Part shown: piece by piece, positions 23,878-30,849 of the stretch
Numbering within the stretch: the stretch's first letter is position 1
How the letters are laid out: every line of letters begins with the position of its first letter
Source of the DNA: Nitrospira sp.
Lineage (GTDB): Bacteria; Nitrospirota; Nitrospiria; Nitrospirales; Nitrospiraceae
Reading direction: 5' to 3'
Length of the DNA: 42,573 nt
Assembly (NCBI GenBank): GCA_005116965.1
Contig: SWDG01000027.1
Span: 547,797-590,369, forward strand
Translations under genes and position numbers: made by a program
Notes under the pieces: generated by a model
Databases searched by the model: none
What the model was told of the DNA's origin: nothing
Seen by the model: only the letters and a program-made list of their open reading frames with translations

Positions 23878-24876
23878 CTACCGACCTGGCTGGAGATGGA
23901 CGATGGTCCCGTTTTCGCCGCTCGCCCACCCATGCATGGCATCGGGAAAACTGAGGCCGAAGAGCGAGGATGAGGCGATCGATTTCCCCTCGCTCCAGGT
24001 GAGCCCTGCGTCGGTCGTCCGATAGAGCATCCCGCGCTCACCGACAATCCAACCTTCTTGCGGGCTGGTGAAACGCACCTTCAGCAAATCCGTGAGTCGC
24101 GTACAGGTCGTTCCGCAGGGTAAGGTCAGGTCAACCCATTTGGCTCCACGATCCGTCGTCTGAAATAGAGCCCCCGCATTACCAACCGCCCAGCCGGTCA
24201 TGGGATCGATAAAAAAGACATCGAACAAGGTCACCGCATGCTGCGTTTCTTGCGAAGTCCAGGTGGTGCCCCCATCGTTCGTCGAAAGGACAGTACCCAA
24301 GGCTCCGACGATCGTGCCTTGCTGGTCATTGAGGAAGTGCGCCGCATAGAGCGTCGCCGTCGTGCCGCTCGCCTGTTCCGCCCAATGCTGGCCGCCATCC
24401 GTGGTATGAAGGATCGTGCCAGCTCCCCCGACCACCCATCCGACAGCTGGGGACGTGAAGTAGACTCCATACAGTGCCTGCTGAGTATCCAAGGGTTGTG
24501 AAAGCCAGGACTCTCCCCCATTCGTCGTGCGGCTCAGAAATCCTCCAGCCCCCGTCACCCATCCTTTCGAGGAGTCGGCAAAGAATACGGACGTTAGCAA
24601 GGTAGACGTTCCACTCACCACCCGCTTCCATTTCTTCCCGCCATCGGTGGTGTTCAGGATGGTGCCTCCAGTTCCTACCACCCACCCATTCTGGTGTGTA
24701 CGGAACTGAATACTCATCAAGGTTGATTGTGTGTGACTCCCCTGGATGGTGACAAAATTATTGGTGTCTGTGCTCCCAGCTGATTGAGGAAGCAGAACAA
24801 TCATACTGAGCAGGAGAAACAGTGTCGCGATACTGTTTCGACGATGAGCGCGACCGAGAGGTAACCACACCAGCAT
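23878..24876 (-). CDS. YCF48-like beta-propeller secreted protein
   Basis: A 332-residue protein with a signal peptide (SIATLFLLLSMIVLLPQSAG). It then has about six repeats of the YCF48/BNR type, each with GW(V/A)VG, G(G/A)T(I/L), TTDGG and W: GWVVGTGGTILNTTDGGKKW, AVGWVVGGAGTILHTTDGGQ, TGWAVGNAGALFQTTDRGAK, EGWIVGERGMLYRTTDAGLT and GWASGENGTIVHLQ. YCF48 (HCF136) helps photosystem II assembly in plants and cyanobacteria. In non-photosynthetic bacteria the same fold occurs in exported proteins of unknown role. Its ATG overlaps the stop of the IPT-repeat gene by one base (TAATG), so both are made together. Confidence 0.85.
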   Translation of the reverse strand: MLVWLPLGRAHRRNSIATLFLLLSMIVLLPQSAGSTDTNNFVTIQGSHTQSTLMSIQFRTHQNGWVVGTGGTILNTTDGGKKWKRVVSGTSTLLTSVFFADSSKGWVTGAGGFLSRTTNGGESWLSQPLDTQQALYGVYFTSPAVGWVVGGAGTILHTTDGGQHWAEQASGTTATLYAAHFLNDQQGTIVGALGTVLSTNDGGTTWTSQETQHAVTLFDVFFIDPMTGWAVGNAGALFQTTDRGAKWVDLTLPCGTTCTRLTDLLKVRFTSPQEGWIVGERGMLYRTTDAGLTWSEGKSIASSSLFGLSFPDAMHGWASGENGTIVHLQPGR

Positions 24877-26594
24877 TATTGATTGGTACTCGCGTCAGGC
24901 CTGTTGTTATTCCAGTAACCTGTGTCAGGAAGTCCTGTTGCTTCGATGGTGAACGGTCCGGCTTCAAGCGTGATCCACTTCTTCGGCGAACAACACGTTC
25001 CATCAAGAAGCAGATCCCATGATCCCCGACGCACGACCAGCGGACCGGTCGCCAGATTATCAAAAAACTCACCTTTCTTCCCGATCCCGTAGAGGTTACG
25101 GTGCGGGACCTTCACGACGATCTCCTCATCGGTCCATGATTGCACCAGCGCGGCTGCGCCATTAAACAACACTTCCGTCCGCGACACATTGGAGATGACA
25201 TTTTGACTTTCGCCTGGTTCGTTGATTTCGACATCGGCTCGCCGCTTGTAGGCTTTCTGGTTCAACCCCAAATCGGCATGTTCAGCGGTCTTGAGAAATG
25301 TTCCGAACCCCCGGCCTTTAATGGTTACCGTGGCATCCAACCCGGCGGCCTGAGGGGCATACGACTCAATAACCGGCGTCACGAGCGTGAAGTCCCCGGC
25401 CTCGATGGCGAGGGTACCCCGCTCGGCACAACAGAGCCCGCCTACGTTCGGCGTGTTGGCACTCCGGTGAATAATGACCTTGCCGGTTTTCGCGCTGAAC
25501 GGCACCCACACATCGATTCGGTCGTCGTTCCAGCGATAGATCACCGCCGGCACCCCGCCGATTTCGACGCGGTTCTCACCAGTATTGAAATCCATGAAGT
25601 TGTAGGGCGTCGACCCACTCTCTGAGTAAAACCCAAAGTGCTCACCGTGAATACGCAACAAGGTCCCAATGGGCGCGCTGGCAGGACTCATGGAAATGAC
25701 GCGAGGAACGTGAACCGTAAACGGTGCGAGCACCCGTTCCCGTCCTTGATATTTCAGCACAAGCGGACCCGACTCTGCATCGAGCGGGACATGGAAGACA
25801 ATGATGTCGTCTTTCCATTGATCGATGGTCACCGGCCGTCCCCCGATCAGGACTGCATCATCCATCAGCTCTTTGGTATTCCCAAACCCCTGGCCGAACA
25901 AGACCACTTTCGTGCCAACCGGTCCACTGACCGGGTCCACTCGAATGGACGGAATCAGGGTCAGCGGAACGGCATTGCTCACGGCATACTCGACCGGAGC
26001 ACAACATGATCCGTCCGGGAGCGGATCAGAAGAGGCCAGTCGCACCAGGACATCTCCACTCACCGCGTTCGTCGGAATGTCAAGCTCGATCTTGTCGTCT
26101 TTCCATCGTTTGGGACGCACCACCACCCCGCCAACCAGCACATCATTGACACCGAACATGGTATTCGGATCGCGCGCGCCAGCCGAGAGCCCAAAATGAT
26201 GACCGGTGATCTGAAGAGTCATCCCCCGTTCCGCTTCCGTCGGCGTGATAGTCTCAATCTGTGGCATCGCGAGATTCACAAATCCGGCGAGCATTTTTTT
26301 CTTTCCGATTAGCACCTCGACAAACCCGCTGGTCGCCTTGAGGGGAACCTTGACCTCGATCACCTCCCGGTCCCATCGCTGAACCAACGCCAACACCCCA
26401 TTCATAGTCACCCTATTGAATTGGGTCGACTTGAACGTGCCAAATCCTTTTCCGCTCAGCACCAACGTCGCGCCAGGCGTCACAGACCGAGTGGACAGCT
26501 CAATACCCGTCTTCCCGGCATGCGCGAGAGAGATCGCCCCCCCAACAGGGATGACACACGAGAGAAAGAGTACCGTGATGACAATTCTATGCAT
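24876..26594 (-). CDS. Secreted protein with five IPT/TIG-type immunoglobulin-like repeats
   Basis: A 572-residue protein with a signal peptide (VITVLFLSCVIPVGGAISLA). Five repeats at about 26-110, 111-213, 214-297, 298-406 and 407-552 each start with a PxxGxxG(T/A)xxxxxGxxFG-like phrase. Each also holds a W-x-D(D/E)-x-I-x(4)-P strand: RWDREVIEVKVP, RWKDDKIELDIP, QWKDDIIVFHVP, RWNDDRIDVWVP, SWTDEEIVVKVP. IPT/TIG repeats serve as rigid spacers or binding modules in surface proteins. Unusually, three repeats carry adjacent cysteines (197-198, 388-389, 534-535) at the same place. Coupled by TAATG to the YCF48-like gene. A surface or periplasmic complex of the two is likely. Confidence 0.85.
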   Translation of the reverse strand: MHRIVITVLFLSCVIPVGGAISLAHAGKTGIELSTRSVTPGATLVLSGKGFGTFKSTQFNRVTMNGVLALVQRWDREVIEVKVPLKATSGFVEVLIGKKKMLAGFVNLAMPQIETITPTEAERGMTLQITGHHFGLSAGARDPNTMFGVNDVLVGGVVVRPKRWKDDKIELDIPTNAVSGDVLVRLASSDPLPDGSCCAPVEYAVSNAVPLTLIPSIRVDPVSGPVGTKVVLFGQGFGNTKELMDDAVLIGGRPVTIDQWKDDIIVFHVPLDAESGPLVLKYQGRERVLAPFTVHVPRVISMSPASAPIGTLLRIHGEHFGFYSESGSTPYNFMDFNTGENRVEIGGVPAVIYRWNDDRIDVWVPFSAKTGKVIIHRSANTPNVGGLCCAERGTLAIEAGDFTLVTPVIESYAPQAAGLDATVTIKGRGFGTFLKTAEHADLGLNQKAYKRRADVEINEPGESQNVISNVSRTEVLFNGAAALVQSWTDEEIVVKVPHRNLYGIGKKGEFFDNLATGPLVVRRGSWDLLLDGTCCSPKKWITLEAGPFTIEATGLPDTGYWNNNRPDASTNQ

Positions 26595-26677
26595 GGATGG
26601 CCTGCCGGGAAGGAAGAAGACACAATGGGAACCACATCAAAGCCATAACCGACTTTAACAAGCGATTTTTTGAAGAG

Positions 26678-27148
26678 TCAAGGTGGACCAGAGAGGACTT
26701 GGACAATCAATTCAATTTCCACAGGAGCCTGGCGGGGAAGTTCAGCAGCACCGACGGCGACACGCGCGTGTCGCCCAGCAGCACCGAACAGCGAGACGAG
26801 TAGATCCGAGGCACCATTCAGCACTTGAGGTTGATCCGTAAACCCAGGAGCCGATGCGATATAACCGACCATTTTGACGATCCGCTTCACGCAATCGAGA
26901 GAACCGGCTTCCTGCCGAATGATACTCAATCCATTCAACACCGACACTCGTGCGGCTTCCATCCCTTGCTCGATGGACACATTCTGTCCAAGTTTGCCAG
27001 TCATGATGAGCTGGCCATCTCGTGATGGCAACACTCCAGAGAGGAACAAGAGATCCCCGACCCTGACTACCGACACATAGTTAGCAACAGGCTTTGGAGG
27101 AGCCGGCAATTCAAGACCCAGCTGTGTTAACTTCTGTTCATACGACAT
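26678..27148 (-). CDS. RidA family protein (YjgF/YER057c/UK114), extended type
   Basis: A 156-residue protein, longer than the roughly 130 of classic RidA. It has VVRVGDLLFLSGVLPSRDGQ, GMEAARVSVLNGLSIIRQEA, VKRIVKMVGYIASAPGFTDQ and ARVAVGAAELPRQAPVEIEL. The penultimate strand has Arg-Val-Ala-Val-Gly-Ala-Ala-Glu-Leu-Pro, where the substrate-binding Arg of RidA usually sits earlier. Classic RidA hydrolyses reactive enamines and imines from amino acid metabolism; many related subgroups lack that activity, so the exact reaction is open. It follows deoB by 34 bases on the same strand. Confidence 0.88.
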   Translation of the reverse strand: MSYEQKLTQLGLELPAPPKPVANYVSVVRVGDLLFLSGVLPSRDGQLIMTGKLGQNVSIEQGMEAARVSVLNGLSIIRQEAGSLDCVKRIVKMVGYIASAPGFTDQPQVLNGASDLLVSLFGAAGRHARVAVGAAELPRQAPVEIELIVQVLSGPP

Positions 27149-27182
27149 CGCTCACCCGCCCCCTGCTCCTCACCCGTTGTTA

Positions 27183-28340
27183 TTACCCTAGTCTGAGCGC
27201 ATCCAAGAAACTCTCCCCAACCGGCAATCGTTCGGCTTGAAGTGCCTCTACAATGGTCTGCCCCACATCGGCGGCGGTTGATCGACTTCCCAAATCGACG
27301 CCTTGGGCCAACTTGGGGCCGGTCACGAAGACCGGCACATACTCTCGAGTGGAGGTCCGTCCCGGTAATGAGAAATCTCGTCCATGATCACCCGTTACGA
27401 TCACCATATCGCCGAGACGCAACTTCTCGAATAAATCTGGCAGGCGGCGATCACATTCTTGCAGGGCAGTGGCCGACTGTCCAGCATCTTCCGACAGCAG
27501 ATCCAGACTGGCACAGATGAGACCGCGAGGCATCTTATTCAACATGCCGATCACTTCATCCACAGCCACCATCGCCGATGCTACCGGGAGGGCCTTGGTA
27601 AACCCGCGCCCACTGAAGAGGTCATAGATCTTTCCGACCCCCATCGCAATCTGGCCGGATCGGCTCAAGACATCCAACATCGTCACACCCGGAGGTTCGC
27701 TCACATAGTCCTTTCGCCCGACTTGAGGCCGAAGCAAATCATGCCCACCAATGACCGGCTGCCCGACGACACGAATGAGCATCCCCGCATCCTTCACCGC
27801 TTTCCGAATCTCGCGACATCGCTGTTGGAATTCCACCGGTGCCATGAGTGATTCATGCATAGCGACAAAACACGTATTGCCTCCGTCCGTCCACAGAATA
27901 GGCGCTCCGGTCGCCATATGCTCCATACTATGTCGGCGGAGCATCACCCCCATGGGCGAGAGACCTCGGCCGATCGATTTTCTGCCTAAGAGCTGTTCCA
28001 CGACATCGACGACCTTGGTGGGGACGCCAGAGCTGCAGACTTTCGCGGCTTCTTTCTGAATCACCCCACTGACTTCCCAGTATCCGACGACGGAATCTTT
28101 ACCTGGCGAGGCAAATCCCAGTCGGCCAAAAGATCCGTTCGGCTGGGCCATGGTCCGTACGCCCTTGATCGGAGCAATCTGCCCTAGACCCAACATCTCC
28201 AAATTCGGCACACTCAGGCCATCGACCGTCTCAGCGAGATGCATGAGGGTGTTCGCTTCAGCATCGCCATAGTCGACCGCATCGGGTAACGCTCCGATTC
28301 CCAACCCATCGATGACGAGAAGAATGACTCGTTTGATCAT
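27183..28340 (-). CDS. deoB: Phosphopentomutase
   Basis: A 385-residue protein of the usual length. It starts IKRVILLVIDGLGIGALPDA with the metal-binding Asp of the alkaline phosphatase superfamily. It continues with GDAEANTLMHLAE, PGKDSVVGYWEVSG (nucleophile region), VVGQPVIGGHDL and VIVTGDHGRDF with the second metal site (Asp-His-Gly). It moves phosphate between C1 and C5 of ribose or deoxyribose, feeding deoC and linking nucleoside breakdown to central metabolism. The deoC gene lies 245 bases upstream on the same strand. Confidence 0.95.
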   Translation of the reverse strand: MIKRVILLVIDGLGIGALPDAVDYGDAEANTLMHLAETVDGLSVPNLEMLGLGQIAPIKGVRTMAQPNGSFGRLGFASPGKDSVVGYWEVSGVIQKEAAKVCSSGVPTKVVDVVEQLLGRKSIGRGLSPMGVMLRRHSMEHMATGAPILWTDGGNTCFVAMHESLMAPVEFQQRCREIRKAVKDAGMLIRVVGQPVIGGHDLLRPQVGRKDYVSEPPGVTMLDVLSRSGQIAMGVGKIYDLFSGRGFTKALPVASAMVAVDEVIGMLNKMPRGLICASLDLLSEDAGQSATALQECDRRLPDLFEKLRLGDMVIVTGDHGRDFSLPGRTSTREYVPVFVTGPKLAQGVDLGSRSTAADVGQTIVEALQAERLPVGESFLDALRLG

Positions 28341-28585
28341 CGATGCACTATACTCAATTCACCGCATGGCTGACATAGGGACGTATGGGACCACCAGGTG
28401 GATCCAGAAGGACCTAGACGGGAGATAACTGAGTGTTATGCTTTACAATCCGTGGATTGATACTGTCACAGAGAGGTTTTCTTTTGATCCTGGCGACCTC
28501 GTGCTCCCAAGATATCTTTGCCGCCACACGACTACCCGGACCATCCCCCGATAGCAGAGGAATCCACCGCCTATCTTTCATGGTG

Positions 28586-29263
28586 CTATGCGCGTTTGTG
28601 GATTGCCGTCCGCCACTCGTCGAGGATTTTGAGACTGGCACTAGTTCCGATTCTATCGGCTCCGGCCTCGAGCATCGCCAGCGTGGTCTTCCAATCGCGA
28701 ATGCCACCCGACGCTTTCACCTTCACCCGTCCTGCGACAATCTCCTTCAGGAGTCGGACATCCTCGACCGTGGCACCGGCGGCCCCAAATCCGGTCGAGG
28801 TCTTCACATAATCCGCTCCGGCTTCGATCACTAAATGGCACGCCGTCCGTTTCTCCTGCTGCGTCAAATAGCACGTTTCAAGAATCACTTTGTGCTCGAC
28901 GTGCGGTGTCGCTTTCACGACTTCAGCAATATCGTTCCGCACAGCGTCATAATCGCCCGATTTCAGTCGGCTGACATTCAGGACCATATCCAAAACCTGC
29001 GCGCCGTGAGCCACTGCGTCAACCGCTTCAGCCACTTTAGTCTGTGTGCGATGCCCCCCTAATGGAAAGCCGATGGGGATGCCGACGCGAATGCTGGTGC
29101 CAACCACCGCCGCCACCGCCTCATCAATGTAGCAGGGTGGAACAAAAATCACCGTGAACCCGTTCGCTTTCGCCTCTTCGCACAACCGAAGTACCTCGAC
29201 TTTCGTCGCGTCCGGCCTCAAGACCGTATGGTCGATCAGCGCCGAGAGATTCCATCCTGACAT
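28586..29263 (-). CDS. deoC: Deoxyribose-phosphate aldolase
   Basis: A 225-residue TIM-barrel class I aldolase: LSALIDHTVLRPDATKVEVL, SIRVGIPIGFPLGGH, KVAEAVDAVAHGAQVLDMVL, HKVILETCYLTQQEKRTACH. Then come ADYVKTSTGFGAAGAT and VKVKASGGIRDWKTTLAML with the Schiff-base Lys. It splits deoxyribose 5-phosphate into acetaldehyde and glyceraldehyde 3-phosphate. It starts three bases after the mltG stop, so it is in the same transcript. With deoB it completes deoxynucleoside catabolism. Confidence 0.95.
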   Translation of the reverse strand: MSGWNLSALIDHTVLRPDATKVEVLRLCEEAKANGFTVIFVPPCYIDEAVAAVVGTSIRVGIPIGFPLGGHRTQTKVAEAVDAVAHGAQVLDMVLNVSRLKSGDYDAVRNDIAEVVKATPHVEHKVILETCYLTQQEKRTACHLVIEAGADYVKTSTGFGAAGATVEDVRLLKEIVAGRVKVKASGGIRDWKTTLAMLEAGADRIGTSASLKILDEWRTAIHKRA

Positions 29264-29266
29264 CTT

Positions 29267-30349
29267 TTACGAAACTCCTTCTTCGTCGTGTGTCTGTCTA
29301 CCATCGGGGGACATCAAGGTCTGCGAATTATTGCCTCGTCGGAAGGGGCGCTTCTGGTACTTTTCCACCGCTCTGTTATGTTCCACGAGTGTCGCGGAAA
29401 ACTGATGCGTTCCGTCGTTCTTCGAGACGAAATAGAGATACGCGGAAGGCACGGGATACAAGGCGGCACGGATCGACTGTGCCCCAGGATTGGCAATCGG
29501 CCCGGGGGGCAAACCGGCCCACCGATATGTATTGTACGGACTGGGATGGGACAAATCTTTTCTGTGAAGGTTTCCATCGAAATTCGGCAAGCCGTAGATG
29601 ACGGTCGGATCGCTCTGCAGCGGAATGCGCTTCTTCAGCCGGTTATGAAACACGGACGAGATGTGTGGGCGTTCCTCTCCCGCACCGGTTTCTTTTTCGA
29701 TCACTGACGCCAAGGTCAACACTTCATGGGCCGTTAAGTGAATGTCTTTGGCCCGCGCCTGCCATTCTTGGGTCATCACCTGAGCAAGCTGGTCGACCAT
29801 GACTCGCATGACCTCTTTGGCGGTTGTCGGACGAGTCAATCGATACGTATCGGGATAGAGATACCCTTCCACCGTGTCAGCCGAGATCCCAAGAGTCTTC
29901 AAAAAAGACTTATCAGTGGCCAATCTGATGAACTCCGCACGATCCGTAATCCGGTGCTCAGCCAGCACATCGGCGATTTGGTTGAATGTATAGCCCTCGG
30001 GAATCGTGACGGGATGAAGGACCACCCGGCCAAGGACCAGCTTCGAAAGGATGTCCGCAGGAGCCATCGCCGCATTGAGCTCATATTCTCCTGGATGAAT
30101 TTTTCGGTCAGCGTCTTGGGCCTTCCCTAGCAGCAGAAACGCGAAACGGCTCCTGATCAGCTGCTCTCGCTCAAGCACAGTCGCAGCTTGTTGAAACGTC
30201 GCGCCTTCGGGAATGACCACAACTTTCTGTGGAGCGCGATCCGAATCGGACAGGAGCGGCGCCTCAGCCCATCGAATCATCTGGTACCCGGCCAATCCGG
30301 CGAGTACGACGATCACGAGGACCACGATGAGGATGAGACGAAGCGTCAT
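29267..30349 (-). CDS. mltG: Endolytic murein transglycosylase MltG
   Basis: A 360-residue protein. An N-terminal membrane helix (LRLILIVVLVIVVLAGLAGY) is followed by a LysM-like part (VVVIPEGATFQQAATVLERE, HPVTIPEGYTFNQIADVLAE). The YceG catalytic domain follows: TVEGYLYPDTYRL, EVLTLASVIEKETGAGEERP (catalytic Glu) and SVFHNRLKKRIPLQSDPTVI, then YNTYRWAGLPPGPIANPGAQ. MltG cuts nascent glycan strands and so sets chain length during peptidoglycan synthesis at the inner membrane. The start overlaps the end of ruvX by 86 bases. Confidence 0.95.
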   Translation of the reverse strand: MTLRLILIVVLVIVVLAGLAGYQMIRWAEAPLLSDSDRAPQKVVVIPEGATFQQAATVLEREQLIRSRFAFLLLGKAQDADRKIHPGEYELNAAMAPADILSKLVLGRVVLHPVTIPEGYTFNQIADVLAEHRITDRAEFIRLATDKSFLKTLGISADTVEGYLYPDTYRLTRPTTAKEVMRVMVDQLAQVMTQEWQARAKDIHLTAHEVLTLASVIEKETGAGEERPHISSVFHNRLKKRIPLQSDPTVIYGLPNFDGNLHRKDLSHPSPYNTYRWAGLPPGPIANPGAQSIRAALYPVPSAYLYFVSKNDGTHQFSATLVEHNRAVEKYQKRPFRRGNNSQTLMSPDGRQTHDEEGVS

Positions 30350-30845
30350 AGGCTGAACTGTCTTGGAGAGACTCCTCCCACTCTTCTCTTATCTCCTCCG
30401 AAGAGGTATGACCGTCGTGAGCCTTCGCTGGAGTGTGAGACTCAAGGTAACTCTGTAGCAAAATCGCGGCGGCCACACGATCGATCACTCCTTTGCGCTT
30501 CCTGCGACTGACATCGGCGGCAATCAAGAGGTCCTCCGCTGACCTCGTCGTCATCCGTTCGTCCCATGTCACGATCGAAACCGAAAGGGCCTCTCCTAAA
30601 TGGGCGATGAACTCGTGAACCGCTTGCACCGCCGGCCCTTCTTCACCATTGAGCCGCAACGGCAGCCCAATCAAGACTTCCTTGACCTCATGTTCCTGCA
30701 CCAACTGTTCGATGTGGGCGAGATCGCGAATGAGTGTCCGACGCTCAATCGTCTCTAATGGCTGTGCCGTCCAGCCTAATTCGTCACTGAGCGCGACGCC
30801 GATCCGTTTGGTGCCGTAATCGAGCGCAAGAATTCGGCTAGACAT
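30264..30845 (-). CDS. ruvX: Putative pre-16S rRNA nuclease / Holliday junction resolvase RuvX (YqgF)
   Basis: A 193-residue protein from ATG 30845, five bases after the alaS stop. YqgF-type RNase H fold: ILALDYGTKRIGVALSDELG with the first catalytic Asp, KEVLIGLPLRLNGEEGPAVQ, VSIVTWDERMTTRSAED with Glu, and KRKGVIDRVAAAILLQSYLE with the last Asp. The family takes part in 5' maturation of 16S rRNA. The conserved part ends near residue 145. The rest is a 48-residue low-complexity tail (HPHRGPRDRRTRRIGR) whose coding sequence is also the mltG start region. Confidence 0.9.
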   Translation of the reverse strand: MSSRILALDYGTKRIGVALSDELGWTAQPLETIERRTLIRDLAHIEQLVQEHEVKEVLIGLPLRLNGEEGPAVQAVHEFIAHLGEALSVSIVTWDERMTTRSAEDLLIAADVSRRKRKGVIDRVAAAILLQSYLESHTPAKAHDGHTSSEEIREEWEESLQDSSAYDASSHPHRGPRDRRTRRIGRVPDDSMG

Positions 30846-30849
30846 GATT

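Noticed and set aside
28414-28581. 55-codon minus-strand frame filling the gap between deoC and deoB
   Set aside because: No ribosome binding site and no recognisable family; kept out of the gene list.
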